This document shows, one piece after another, positions 5,671-13,372 of a DNA stretch of 15,291 nt. The DNA is from JAQGMV01 sp046597455 (GTDB lineage: Bacteria > Pseudomonadota > Gammaproteobacteria > Burkholderiales > SG8-41): positions 1 to 15,291 of the forward strand of contig JBKJKJ010000152.1 of assembly GCA_046597455.1 (NCBI GenBank), in the 5' to 3' direction. The notes under the pieces are model-generated. The model was not told where the DNA came from and ran no database searches. It was given only the letters and a program-made list of their open reading frames with translations. Made by a program: the position numbers and the translations under genes. Within the stretch, counting starts at the first letter, position 1; each line of letters starts with the position of its first letter.

Positions 5671-7162
5671 AGTAGCCATTCGCCGCCTCGAGACCGGGGT
5701 CCCCGGTCTCGACACCATTCTGGGCGGCGGCCTGCCGGAGTTTTCTTTCAACCTGATCGCGGGCTCGCCCGGTGCGGGCAAGACGACGCTCGCACACCAG
5801 ATCATGTTCAACCTCGCGAATACGGGCCGGCGCGCACTCTTCTTCACGGTGCTCGGTGAGCCGCCGCTTAAAATGCTGCGCTATCAGCAGCAGTTCGCGT
5901 TCTTCGACGTCGACAAGATCAACGACTCGATCCGCTTCGTGAACCTTGCCGACGAAGTCCTGCACGGCGATTTCAGCCGCGTGCTCGCGCGCATCCTCAA
6001 GGAGGTCGAGGCGTATACACCCGGGCTCGTCATCGTCGATTCGTTTCGATCCGTCATGCTGACCGTGGACGGCCGGCCCGAAGGTGCCAACGCACTCCAG
6101 CGTTTCGTGCAGGAGCTTGGCATGCATCTGACGAGCTGGCAGGCCACGACCTTCCTCGTCGGCGAGTACGAAAATCGCGAGAGCGATACCAACCCGGTGT
6201 TCACGGTGGCCGATGGAATCGTCTGGCTCACGCAAACCGTCCATCAGGATTCCATGTTGCGCAAGATCGAGGTCAGGAAAATGCGCGGACAGGCGACGCT
6301 TCCGGGCCTGCACACCCTACGCATCAACGATACCGGCATGCAGATCTTTCCGCGCACGATCATGGGTGCCGGCATCGCGCCCATTCTTCAGGCAGGAGAG
6401 CCGCCGACTGCGCTCGAGCGCATGAGCACGGGCATACCGCGGCTGGACGTGATGTTCGGCGGCGGTCTGCCTCGCGGATACTCGCTGCTCGTGGCGGGGC
6501 CCGCAGGGTCGGGCAAAACCATACTCTCGACGCAATTCCTCGCCGAAGGCGTGCGCCGTGGCGAGCCCGGGATCGTCGCGGCATTCGAGAAAAGTCCCAG
6601 CCAGTCGCTCAACCCCGTGCTCGACCGGCTGGTGCGTGCCGGACACGTGGGCGTCATCGACACGCGCTCCCTCGATCTGTCCATCGATGAAACTCTCAGC
6701 GATCTCACCCAGATGATCGAGCGCATGCACGCGAAGCGCGTGGTGATCGACTCGTTGTCGGGCTACGAGCTGGCACTCGCGCCGGCGTTCCGCGTGGATT
6801 TTCGCGAGGCGCTGTATCGCATGATCGCCGTGCTCACCGGCATGGGGGTGACGGTCGTGATGACTTCGGAGCTCGAGGACCGGTATACGGATCTGCGTTT
6901 CAGTCCGCATGGCGCGGCCTTTCTCACCGATGCCATCATCGTGCAGCGCTACATCGAGGTGGAAAGCCGCCTGAAGCGCATCATGGCGGTGGTGAAAGTC
7001 CGCGCCAGCGCGCACAGCAACGAGCTGCATCTTTTCGAGATCACCGATGCGGGAATCGTGGTCGGCGAGCCGCTCGGTGATTACGAAGGCCTGCTCAGCG
7101 GGCAGCCGACGGCGCGCGCGGGCAGGGCGCCCGCTCGATCTCCCAGAGCGAAGAAGGGGTGA
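5660..7162 (+). CDS. KaiC-like double-domain RecA-family ATPase
   Basis: A 500-residue cytosolic ATPase with two KaiC/RadA-type domains, each beginning with a G-(V/I)-P-x-LD-x-(I/M)-x-GGGLP motif. Domain 1 has Walker A GSPGAGKTT (35-43) and Walker B VIVD (Asp127). Domain 2 has Walker A GPAGSGKT (280-287) and Walker B VVID (Asp364). The start is GTG 5660 because AGGAG lies seven bases upstream; a frame from 5630 adds ten residues with no support. Compared by eye with cyanobacterial KaiC, the paired glutamates after Walker A are Gly66-Glu67 in domain 1 and Glu310-Lys311 in domain 2, and the Ser431-Thr432 phosphorylation pair aligns with Ser415-Pro416. It is therefore unlikely to be a canonical oscillator. 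With no KaiA or KaiB nearby and a kinase downstream, it probably acts as an ATP-dependent switch in signalling. Confidence 0.9.
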   Translation: MTDKVAIRRLETGVPGLDTILGGGLPEFSFNLIAGSPGAGKTTLAHQIMFNLANTGRRALFFTVLGEPPLKMLRYQQQFAFFDVDKINDSIRFVNLADEVLHGDFSRVLARILKEVEAYTPGLVIVDSFRSVMLTVDGRPEGANALQRFVQELGMHLTSWQATTFLVGEYENRESDTNPVFTVADGIVWLTQTVHQDSMLRKIEVRKMRGQATLPGLHTLRINDTGMQIFPRTIMGAGIAPILQAGEPPTALERMSTGIPRLDVMFGGGLPRGYSLLVAGPAGSGKTILSTQFLAEGVRRGEPGIVAAFEKSPSQSLNPVLDRLVRAGHVGVIDTRSLDLSIDETLSDLTQMIERMHAKRVVIDSLSGYELALAPAFRVDFREALYRMIAVLTGMGVTVVMTSELEDRYTDLRFSPHGAAFLTDAIIVQRYIEVESRLKRIMAVVKVRASAHSNELHLFEITDAGIVVGEPLGDYEGLLSGQPTARAGRAPARSPRAKKG

Positions 7163-7240
7163 ACGATTCCCCCCGCGGATAAGCCGTCCGGACCGAAGCG
7201 CGGGGCCGAGCCCCAGGCGCAGCCGGCTGGCGAGCCTGCG

Positions 7241-8638
7241 TTGAAGGATACCCACGACAGCGAACAACTCGACGCTTTCAGGGAAGATGTCGTGTGGCGG
7301 CGCGAGCAGCACGCGCAGGCTCGTGAAGAGGCTGCGCAACTCCGGGAGCAGCTCGCTTCGTTGCGCGAGGCGGCCCTTCTTGCGCAGGAGGAAGCGGCGC
7401 AATCCCGCGCCGCGCTCGAGGCGCGGGTCATGGGGCAGTTGCGCGAGGCGAACCAAAACCTCGTGATCGCCACAGTCCATGCACAGACGATGACCGAAGC
7501 GGCCGAGCTCGCCAACCGGCAGAAAGAGCAGTTCCTGGCGATGCTGGCGCACGAGCTGCGCAATCCGCTCGCCCCGATCGTCAATGCGCTGGCCGTGTTG
7601 CGCCGTGTCGAGACGCCGGACCCCCTGCTGCCGTGGGCGCACGATGTCATCAAGCGGCAGGTCGGGCACATGATGCGGCTGCTCAACGACCTGCTCGACG
7701 TCTCGCGCATCACGAGCGGGAAAATCGCGCTCCAGAAACGGCCGACTGCCGTTCTGGAGCTCATGCTCAACGCGATCGAGACCAGCCGTCCCATCATCGA
7801 GAATCGCAAGCAGAATCTCGAGGTCGAGAACCCGCAGGAGCCGCTGACTGTCGACGGCGATCCTGCGCGCCTCGCCCAGGTGTTTTCCAATCTCCTCAAC
7901 AACGCCGCGAAGTACACGCACGAAGGCGGCGCGATCACGCTCGCGGCGAAGCGGCGGGGCGATGATGTGGTGCTGAGCGTGACCGATGACGGCATCGGCA
8001 TCGCAGCCGAAGCGCTGCCGACGGTGTTCGAGCTCTTCACGCAGGAGGACCGTTCGCTCGCGCATGCCCAGGGCGGCCTTGGAATCGGGCTCACGGTCGT
8101 GCGCGGCATCGTGGAAATGCACGGCGGTACTGTGCAGGCGCACAGCACCGGACCGGGGCAAGGCAGCGAGTTTTCCGTGACCCTTCCGCTGATGCTGCAT
8201 GGCGATCCGCAAGCCGCAGACACCGCGGGCGCGGAACCGGCGCCGCCCGCACTCGGCTGGCGCGTCGTGGTAATCGAAGACAACGTCGATATGAACGAGA
8301 GTCTGAAAGTTCTGCTGCAACTGATGGGCTGCGAGGTCTCGTCCGCTTTCGACGGCGCCGCCGGCGCGGCACTGGTGCAGGCCGAGCGGCCGCAGATCGT
8401 GTTTTGCGATATCGGGTTGCCGAAAATGGACGGCTATGCGGTCATCGCGCAGCTGCGGCAGGAAATGAAAGCGCCGCTGCCCGTCATGATCGCGCTGACC
8501 GGCTACGGTCAGGCGGAAGATCGTGCGCGCGCATTGACGGCAGGTTTCGATCATCACCTGGTGAAGCCCGTCGATGCCGATGCGCTGCTCACGCTGCTGG
8601 CCGGGCAGGGTGAGCGCATCGGCATTACTCCGCGATGA
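7241..8638 (+). CDS. Soluble hybrid histidine kinase (coiled coil, HisKA, HATPase, receiver)
   Basis: Cytosolic hybrid sensor kinase of 465 residues as drawn. Order: a Glu/Gln/Ala-rich coiled coil (about 5-95); HisKA with His104 in FLAMLAHELRNPLAP; HATPase with N-box NLLNNAAKYT (217-226), DDGIGIA and GLGIGLTVV; then a receiver with acidic ED(N), phospho-acceptor Asp390 in CDIGLPKMDGY and a conserved Lys in LVKPVD. There is no membrane segment or PAS/GAF domain, so input probably comes through the coiled coil from the KaiC-like partner. TTG 7241 has only a weak ribosome site. The frame stays open upstream to the KaiC stop. GTG 7159, overlapping that stop as GTGA, would join this frame if the C6 tract at 7169-7174 had one C fewer, adding 27 residues. 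The 3' end overlaps the convergent GGDEF gene by 14 bases. Confidence 0.88.
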   Translation: MKDTHDSEQLDAFREDVVWRREQHAQAREEAAQLREQLASLREAALLAQEEAAQSRAALEARVMGQLREANQNLVIATVHAQTMTEAAELANRQKEQFLAMLAHELRNPLAPIVNALAVLRRVETPDPLLPWAHDVIKRQVGHMMRLLNDLLDVSRITSGKIALQKRPTAVLELMLNAIETSRPIIENRKQNLEVENPQEPLTVDGDPARLAQVFSNLLNNAAKYTHEGGAITLAAKRRGDDVVLSVTDDGIGIAAEALPTVFELFTQEDRSLAHAQGGLGIGLTVVRGIVEMHGGTVQAHSTGPGQGSEFSVTLPLMLHGDPQAADTAGAEPAPPALGWRVVVIEDNVDMNESLKVLLQLMGCEVSSAFDGAAGAALVQAERPQIVFCDIGLPKMDGYAVIAQLRQEMKAPLPVMIALTGYGQAEDRARALTAGFDHHLVKPVDADALLTLLAGQGERIGITPR

Positions 8639-10136
8639 TCTCCACCCGGTTGCGCCCGCGTTCCTTGGCCCGGTAAAGCGCTGCATCGGCGCGCACCAGC
8701 GCGGCACTCGGGTCCTCCTCCCCGGCGTCCATCGCGGCGATGCCGATGCTCACGGTCACACGGATGGGTTCGCCGCCGTACACAGCGGGGGTGGTTTCGA
8801 CCCGGGCGCGCAGCCTCTCGGCGAAGTCGAGCGCCGCGGCACGGGGCGCGCCGGGAATGATGATCGCGAATTCCTCGCCGCCCACGCGGCTGCCGGTATC
8901 GACCTCGCGTATCTCGTGGCGTATGAGATCTGCGAAATGCCGCAGCACCGCGTCTCCCGCGGCGTGCCCGTAGGTGTCGTTGACGCGCTTGAAGAAATCA
9001 AGGTCGAGCATCAGGACCGCCGCGTGCTGATCGTCGAAACGCTTCAGGCGTGCGTGTTCCGCAGCCAGCCGCTCGAGGAAATGGCGGCGGTTGGGTAAAC
9101 CCGTAAGCATGTCCGTCGTCGCCAACTCGCGAAGCTCGGCTTCGAGCCGCTTGCGCTCGGTGATGTCGTCGGCCAGAGCGGTAGCCGCCCGCTTTTGCCT
9201 CGCTATGGCCACGATCAGCATCGCCGCAAAGATGGTGATCACGATGCTCACGAGCGCCGCCGTGCGCCAATCGCGATCCCGGTTCACCACGAATCCGGAG
9301 AGAACCTCGCGTTCCGATGTGCCCACCGCGACCACCAGCGGATAGTCGGCCAGTGTGCGGTAACTGACGTAACGGCTAACGCCATCGCGCAGGGCGGCGT
9401 TGTTAAAGCTTCCGTTCGCGCTTTTGGCCAGCGCTTTGAACAGGCTGCTGTCGGAAAGGTCATCGCCGAAGCTCAGTGTCGGGCCCACCCGGCGCGCTCG
9501 ATTGATGCCGTCGAGGCCGACCAGCGACACCAGCCCGTCGCGCCCCAGATCGGCCTTCTGGTAGAAACCGGTAAAGTAAGCCGGATCGACCGACAGGACC
9601 ACGATGCCCCCGAAGCTCCCGTCCGGCTTGTCGATTCTGCGCGTCATCGGTATCTGCCAGGTTCCGGAGATTCGGCCGAATACCGGTGCGCCGATGTACA
9701 GCGCGTCGCTCGCGGTGCGCCCGTGTACCTTGAAATGGGCGCGATCCGCATAGTTGGTCGGCGGGGCAGGGGTGCTGCTCATCACGATGTCGCCGTGCTC
9801 GTCGACCAGGCTCAGGATGGTGAAGAGCCTGGAGTCGACGACGCCGGAATCGACGAGGGCGGCGATGCTCATCCTGTTGCCGAACTGCGCATACTCGTGG
9901 CGGATGAACTGCGTGGTGGCGTCCATGCCTCTCACGGTCCGGATGACGTGCTCTTCGTAGGCCACGGCGAGGTTGGAGTTCTGCTTGATCGCGTTGGCGA
10001 TGGCCTCGGCGCGCTCCGATCGGCCTTCCGCGATCGCGGTGCCCCAGATGATTGCGATGAGGATCACGCTGAAAGCGACGATGGCGACATTGACGTCACC
10101 CTGATTTCTCAGCCAGCGCCAGACCGCGGGTTTCAT
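8625..10136 (-). CDS. Membrane-bound diguanylate cyclase with periplasmic Cache-type sensor
   Basis: Inner-membrane enzyme of 503 residues predicted to make cyclic di-GMP from two GTP. Order: transmembrane helix 1 (about 16-35), a periplasmic region of some 255 residues with dCache/PDC-like features, for example ILSLVDEHGDIVMSS (107-121), transmembrane helix 2 (about 292-312), a short ITERKRLEAELRELA linker helix, and a complete GGDEF domain (about 340-503). The active site reads RVGGEEF, with GGEEF at 419-423, and LDLDFFK (377-383) carries metal-binding aspartate. An intact product-inhibition site RxxD (Arg410-Asp413) has canonical spacing. ATG 10136 is preferred: GAGG lies five bases upstream and the membrane helix follows at normal distance; a frame from 10211 adds 25 residues. 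It is convergent with the kinase gene and divergent from the dehydrogenase gene. Confidence 0.93.
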   Translation of the reverse strand: MKPAVWRWLRNQGDVNVAIVAFSVILIAIIWGTAIAEGRSERAEAIANAIKQNSNLAVAYEEHVIRTVRGMDATTQFIRHEYAQFGNRMSIAALVDSGVVDSRLFTILSLVDEHGDIVMSSTPAPPTNYADRAHFKVHGRTASDALYIGAPVFGRISGTWQIPMTRRIDKPDGSFGGIVVLSVDPAYFTGFYQKADLGRDGLVSLVGLDGINRARRVGPTLSFGDDLSDSSLFKALAKSANGSFNNAALRDGVSRYVSYRTLADYPLVVAVGTSEREVLSGFVVNRDRDWRTAALVSIVITIFAAMLIVAIARQKRAATALADDITERKRLEAELRELATTDMLTGLPNRRHFLERLAAEHARLKRFDDQHAAVLMLDLDFFKRVNDTYGHAAGDAVLRHFADLIRHEIREVDTGSRVGGEEFAIIIPGAPRAAALDFAERLRARVETTPAVYGGEPIRVTVSIGIAAMDAGEEDPSAALVRADAALYRAKERGRNRVEIIAE

Positions 10137-10380
10137 GCGTCCTCGACTCGGAAGAAACGGATTAGAGCGGCAAAACGGGAAGCCGCGCCCGATACCCCGG
10201 GCGGCGTCCAAAGTGCGCGAAGTTTAGCATAAGGCCCCTTGCCTTCTGCCGCCAGTCGGCTTGTCATCGCTGAGGCCCGGTAAAGCAATTCTGTAGTCGA
10301 ACGTCTCCGCGCAGGGGACGTACAATCCCCCCTTGGCGCTCCGCGCGTGCGCCGCCCCCAACCCTCGGAAGGACAAACCT
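10137..10380. promoter_or_regulatory. Divergent promoter region between GGDEF and dehydrogenase genes
   Basis: This 244-bp spacer serves two divergent genes. Toward the dehydrogenase a TACAAT -10-like hexamer lies at 10321-10326, 55 bases before the GTG start, without a clear -35. Toward the GGDEF gene an AT-richer patch at 10222-10232 contains TATGCT on the minus strand. No other gene is visible. Confidence 0.35.
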
Positions 10381-11343
10381 GTGAAAATCGTTTTCGGACC
10401 GGTGATCGCACCCGCAGCGTGGGCAATCGGCGAATCTCTCCTGCCTTCCGGGTACACGCTGGAAATCCTCTCCGAAGACGAGAAGCGCCGCATCGATCAG
10501 CTCGAAAGCGCTGATTTCTACCTCGGGTTTCGAAGCGGCCTGAAAAGTCCCGATTACGACCACCTCACCCGGCTGAAGCTCGTGCAGTTCCTCAGTGCCG
10601 GTTACGATGGCGCCGAGCTCGACAAGCTGCGCGCACTCGGCATACCCCTGTCGAACAACGGCGGCGCCAACTCGTATGCGGTTGCCGAGCATGCCATCCT
10701 GCTGATGCTGGCCGTCAGCCGCCAGCTACCCGATCTCGACCGGATGGTCAAAGGCGGCAAGTGGAAGTCGGCCAAGTTCGGGCAGGAGGAGGAGCACGAG
10801 ATCGCCGGCAAGGCGGTGGGCATCATCGGGCTGGGCATGATCGGCAAGACGCTCGCGCGACGCCTGAGCGGTTTCGAAGTGAACCTGCTGTATTACGATC
10901 CCGTGCGCCCGACGCCAGAAGAAGAAGCGAAGCTCAACGTGACCTACCGCGAGCTCGACGATCTGCTGCGCGAGTCCGACATCGTGACCCTGCACGCGCC
11001 TTTCGATGCGACGAGCCATCACATGATCTGCGACCGGTCGCTCGCCCTCATGAAGCGCGATTCGATCCTCATCAACTGCGCTCGCGGCGAGCTGGTCGAT
11101 GAGCCTGCACTGTATCGCGCGCTGAAAGAGAAACGTATCTGGGCCGCGGGGCTCGACACCTACGACCCCGAGCCGCCCCGGCCCGACAACCCTTTCTTCT
11201 CGTTGCCCAACGTCGTGCTGACGCCGCACGCCGCCGGCCCGACGTGGGAGAGTTGGCCCAAGCGCTGGGGCAACAGCTACGCCAACGTGCAGCGGGTCGC
11301 GCGCGGCGAGGCGCCGCTGTGGGTCGTGCCCGAGCTGCGCTGA
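10381..11343 (+). CDS. D-isomer-specific 2-hydroxyacid dehydrogenase
   Basis: NAD(P)-dependent cytosolic dehydrogenase of 320 residues that would interconvert a D-2-hydroxy acid and its 2-oxo acid. The N-terminal substrate half is followed by the inserted Rossmann domain with GLGMIG (150-155). The full catalytic set is present with family spacing: Arg235 in INCARGELVDE, Glu264 in DTYDPEPPRPDN and His283 in TPHAAG. The GTG at 10381 is well supported by CGGAAGGA (10366-10373) seven bases upstream; an upstream TTG frame to 10333 is not. The aromatic-rich C-terminus (WESWPKRWGNSY) is compatible with glyoxylate/hydroxypyruvate or phosphoglycerate dehydrogenase-like relatives. The exact substrate cannot be assigned. 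It is convergent with the carboxypeptidase gene. Confidence 0.92.
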   Translation: MKIVFGPVIAPAAWAIGESLLPSGYTLEILSEDEKRRIDQLESADFYLGFRSGLKSPDYDHLTRLKLVQFLSAGYDGAELDKLRALGIPLSNNGGANSYAVAEHAILLMLAVSRQLPDLDRMVKGGKWKSAKFGQEEEHEIAGKAVGIIGLGMIGKTLARRLSGFEVNLLYYDPVRPTPEEEAKLNVTYRELDDLLRESDIVTLHAPFDATSHHMICDRSLALMKRDSILINCARGELVDEPALYRALKEKRIWAAGLDTYDPEPPRPDNPFFSLPNVVLTPHAAGPTWESWPKRWGNSYANVQRVARGEAPLWVVPELR

Positions 11344-11348
11344 AATTC

Positions 11349-11364
11349 CCGCGGGCCGCCGCGG
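11349..11364. terminator. Small GC hairpin between convergent genes
   Basis: CCGCGG (11349-11354) and CCGCGG (11359-11364) can pair around a GCCG loop. They lie in the 36-bp gap between the convergent dehydrogenase and carboxypeptidase genes. The placement suits a bidirectional terminator, but there is no T-run on either side, so this is weak. Confidence 0.3.
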
Positions 11365-11379
11365 ATGGCAGGGCGCGTT

Positions 11380-12519
11380 TTATGCGCGCTCGAGCGAATC
11401 GAGCAGCGGTCCGAGCATCGCCGCACCCAGCTTGCGGCTGCGCTCGCCGTTCCATCCATATTCCGGATCGGGCAGGTTGGCGTTGTCCTTGAAAGGCAAC
11501 TCGAGCGTGAGCGACAGGCAGCCGAAGGTGTGGCCCGCCCACTTGGAGGCGAGCTTGAGCGCCTCCTCACGGTATTTGCCAGCGGAGTAGCCGTGCACGT
11601 CCTGGAAATCCGGACTCGCGCGCTTGAAGTCCGCGATGAATCCGCTCTGCGCCTGCGCGTGCCCGGGTGTGAAGCCCGGGAGCATTTCGCCGCCGGCCAC
11701 GAAGACGTACGGCAGGCCTTCGTCGCCGTGGATATCGAAGAAGGCATCGGCGCCGGTTTGCTGAAGCCGCTCGCGCACGAGAAAAACTTCGGGGCTCGTA
11801 GCCATGTCGGGGCTCATCCATTCGCGGTTGAGGTTGGCGCCCGCAGCGTTGGTGCGCAGGTTGCCGCGCACGCTGCCGTCGGGATTCATGTTGGGGACGA
11901 TATGCAGCACCGCGCGCTCCAGCAGCCTGCGCGATACCGGGTCGGCGCGATCGAGCAGGCGATCGATCAGGCCTTCCACGAACCACTCGGCCATCGCCTC
12001 CCCGGGATGCTGGCGCGCGATGATCCAGATCGTCCTGCGTGGCCCGTCGCCTGAGCGCACGGAGATGAGATCCAGGTCGCGCCCCTCCACGGTCGCGCCC
12101 AGACGCTCGGTTCTCGCGAGCGCTGAGTTGCCTGCACGGCCGATCAGCGCCTGATGGCGCTCGAGCGAGTAGGGCTCGAAGTAGGCGTACCAGATCGCGT
12201 CGCGCGCCGGTGTGTGCTCGATCGTCATCGCGGTGCCGTCGAAGCGGGTCGGCACGCGAAACCAGTGAGAACGATCGTACGAAGCGACTGCGCGGTAGTC
12301 TTTCCAGCCATCGGGATAGGTGCAGGCCCCCGCGTTCCCGAGTCGCAGTGTGGTGGCGAGTCCCCGCGCACCCGACAGCCTGAAATGGAACCACTGCCGG
12401 AAGTCGGCGTGCGAGTCCTTGCGTATGTTCAGCGCAAAGTCGGCGCTCGCTGCGCTGCTCCCGGCGCCGACGACGTCGATTGCGCCCGAATCGAAATTGG
12501 AAGAGATGGCGGGCGTCAT
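11380..12519 (-). CDS. M14 family zinc carboxypeptidase (cytosolic carboxypeptidase-like)
   Basis: Zinc metallopeptidase of 379 residues. A beta-rich N-terminal domain (about 10-120, with NIRKDSHADFRQWFHF) precedes the catalytic domain, the arrangement of the bacterial cytosolic-carboxypeptidase-like M14 subgroup. Zinc ligands are His171 and Glu174 in RQHPGE and His264 in FFDIHGDE. The substrate-binding stretch is NMNPDGSVRGN with NLNREW (Asn229-Arg232). The catalytic base is Glu340 in SLTLELPF. No signal peptide, so cytosolic. The ATG at 12519 follows the SDR stop by a single base and lacks its own Shine-Dalgarno, pointing to translational coupling. A longer frame to 12678 runs under the SDR gene and is not used. 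Natural substrates of these bacterial enzymes are not established. Confidence 0.9.
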   Translation of the reverse strand: MTPAISSNFDSGAIDVVGAGSSAASADFALNIRKDSHADFRQWFHFRLSGARGLATTLRLGNAGACTYPDGWKDYRAVASYDRSHWFRVPTRFDGTAMTIEHTPARDAIWYAYFEPYSLERHQALIGRAGNSALARTERLGATVEGRDLDLISVRSGDGPRRTIWIIARQHPGEAMAEWFVEGLIDRLLDRADPVSRRLLERAVLHIVPNMNPDGSVRGNLRTNAAGANLNREWMSPDMATSPEVFLVRERLQQTGADAFFDIHGDEGLPYVFVAGGEMLPGFTPGHAQAQSGFIADFKRASPDFQDVHGYSAGKYREEALKLASKWAGHTFGCLSLTLELPFKDNANLPDPEYGWNGERSRKLGAAMLGPLLDSLERA

Positions 12520-12520
12520 G

Positions 12521-13372
12521 TCAGTGGAACAGCGCGCCGCCGTTGACGTTGTAAGCCTGGCCGGTGATGAAGCTGGCTTCGTCGGAGGCGAGGAACGCCA
12601 CCAGGTTCGCGACGTCTTCCGATTCCGCGACCCGACCCAGCGGCGTGGCTTGGGCGGAGCTTGCGACGATCCGGGCACGAAATTCTTCCGGGGCCACGCC
12701 CTGAGAGCGCGCCTGGGCCTGTTCCCAGTAGTTGAGCCGGTCGGTGTTCACCGTGCCGGGACACACCGCGTTGACGGTGATGGCGTGGGGCGCCAGGTCG
12801 AGCGCGCAAGCTTGTGTCAGCCCGATAACGGCGAATTTGGACGAGGAATAGGCCGCGGTATTGGCTTTGGCCCGTTTGGATGCGTCTGATGCGATGTTGA
12901 TGATGCGCCCGCCGTGCCCCTGGCCGACCATGACCTGCCCGACGTACTTGGTGACGAGGAATACCGCGGTGGTATTGATGGCCAGGAAATGCTGCCACAC
13001 GCTTTCATCGAGCTCGGTCACCGGGACCCGGTCGCGGCCGATGATCGCGCGCGCATTGTTGACGAGGATATCGATGTGGCCGAAATCCGCAGCAGCTTCA
13101 CGTGCCATGTTCTGAATTTCCGCGCTCACCGTGAGGTCGCACCACACTTTGAGGCAGCGCCTGCCCAGCGCTTCGACTTCCTCGGCAACGCTGTCGATGC
13201 TGCGCCAGCGGGCTGCAACCTCCTGCGGCGGCAGGTTCTCAGGCGTCCGGCGCACATCCGAGAGGACGATGTCCGCGCCGAGTGACGCGAGCTTCAGCGC
13301 CGTCGCGCGCCCGATGCCTTTCATGCCGCCCGCGCCGGTGATGAGCGCCACTTTTCCAGCGAGATTACCCAT
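12521..13372 (-). CDS. SDR family oxidoreductase
   Basis: Classical short-chain dehydrogenase of 283 residues, cytosolic and NAD(P)-dependent. The cofactor motif is the expanded form TGAGGMKGIG (12-21), two residues longer than the usual TGxxxGIG. NNA (105-107) is followed by Arg instead of the common Gly. The catalytic set is present: Ser162 in NIASDAS, then Tyr175-x3-Lys179 in YSSSK, followed by CPGTVNT and a C-terminal ITGQAYNVNGG. The ATG at 13372 has TTGGAG seven bases upstream. The start overlaps the end of the LysR gene by 8 bp and the stop lies 1 bp before the carboxypeptidase start, so the three look like one transcription unit. Substrate unknown. Confidence 0.92.
   Translation of the reverse strand: MGNLAGKVALITGAGGMKGIGRATALKLASLGADIVLSDVRRTPENLPPQEVAARWRSIDSVAEEVEALGRRCLKVWCDLTVSAEIQNMAREAAADFGHIDILVNNARAIIGRDRVPVTELDESVWQHFLAINTTAVFLVTKYVGQVMVGQGHGGRIINIASDASKRAKANTAAYSSSKFAVIGLTQACALDLAPHAITVNAVCPGTVNTDRLNYWEQAQARSQGVAPEEFRARIVASSAQATPLGRVAESEDVANLVAFLASDEASFITGQAYNVNGGALFH

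Noticed and set aside
7160..7166. Programmed readthrough of the KaiC TGA giving a KaiC-kinase fusion
   Set aside because: The frames do coincide, but the GTGA overlap plus the C6 tract gives a simpler explanation, and no hairpin or readthrough context is evident.
6317..8707. 796-codon minus-strand frame opposite kaiC and the kinase
   Set aside because: Composition (His/Arg/Asp-rich, low complexity) is that of an antisense shadow; both plus-strand genes have clear domains and motifs.
12520..12678. N-terminal extension of the carboxypeptidase
   Set aside because: The extra 53 residues are a Pro/Arg/Ser-rich shadow of the SDR C-terminus; the ATG directly after the SDR stop fits the family length.
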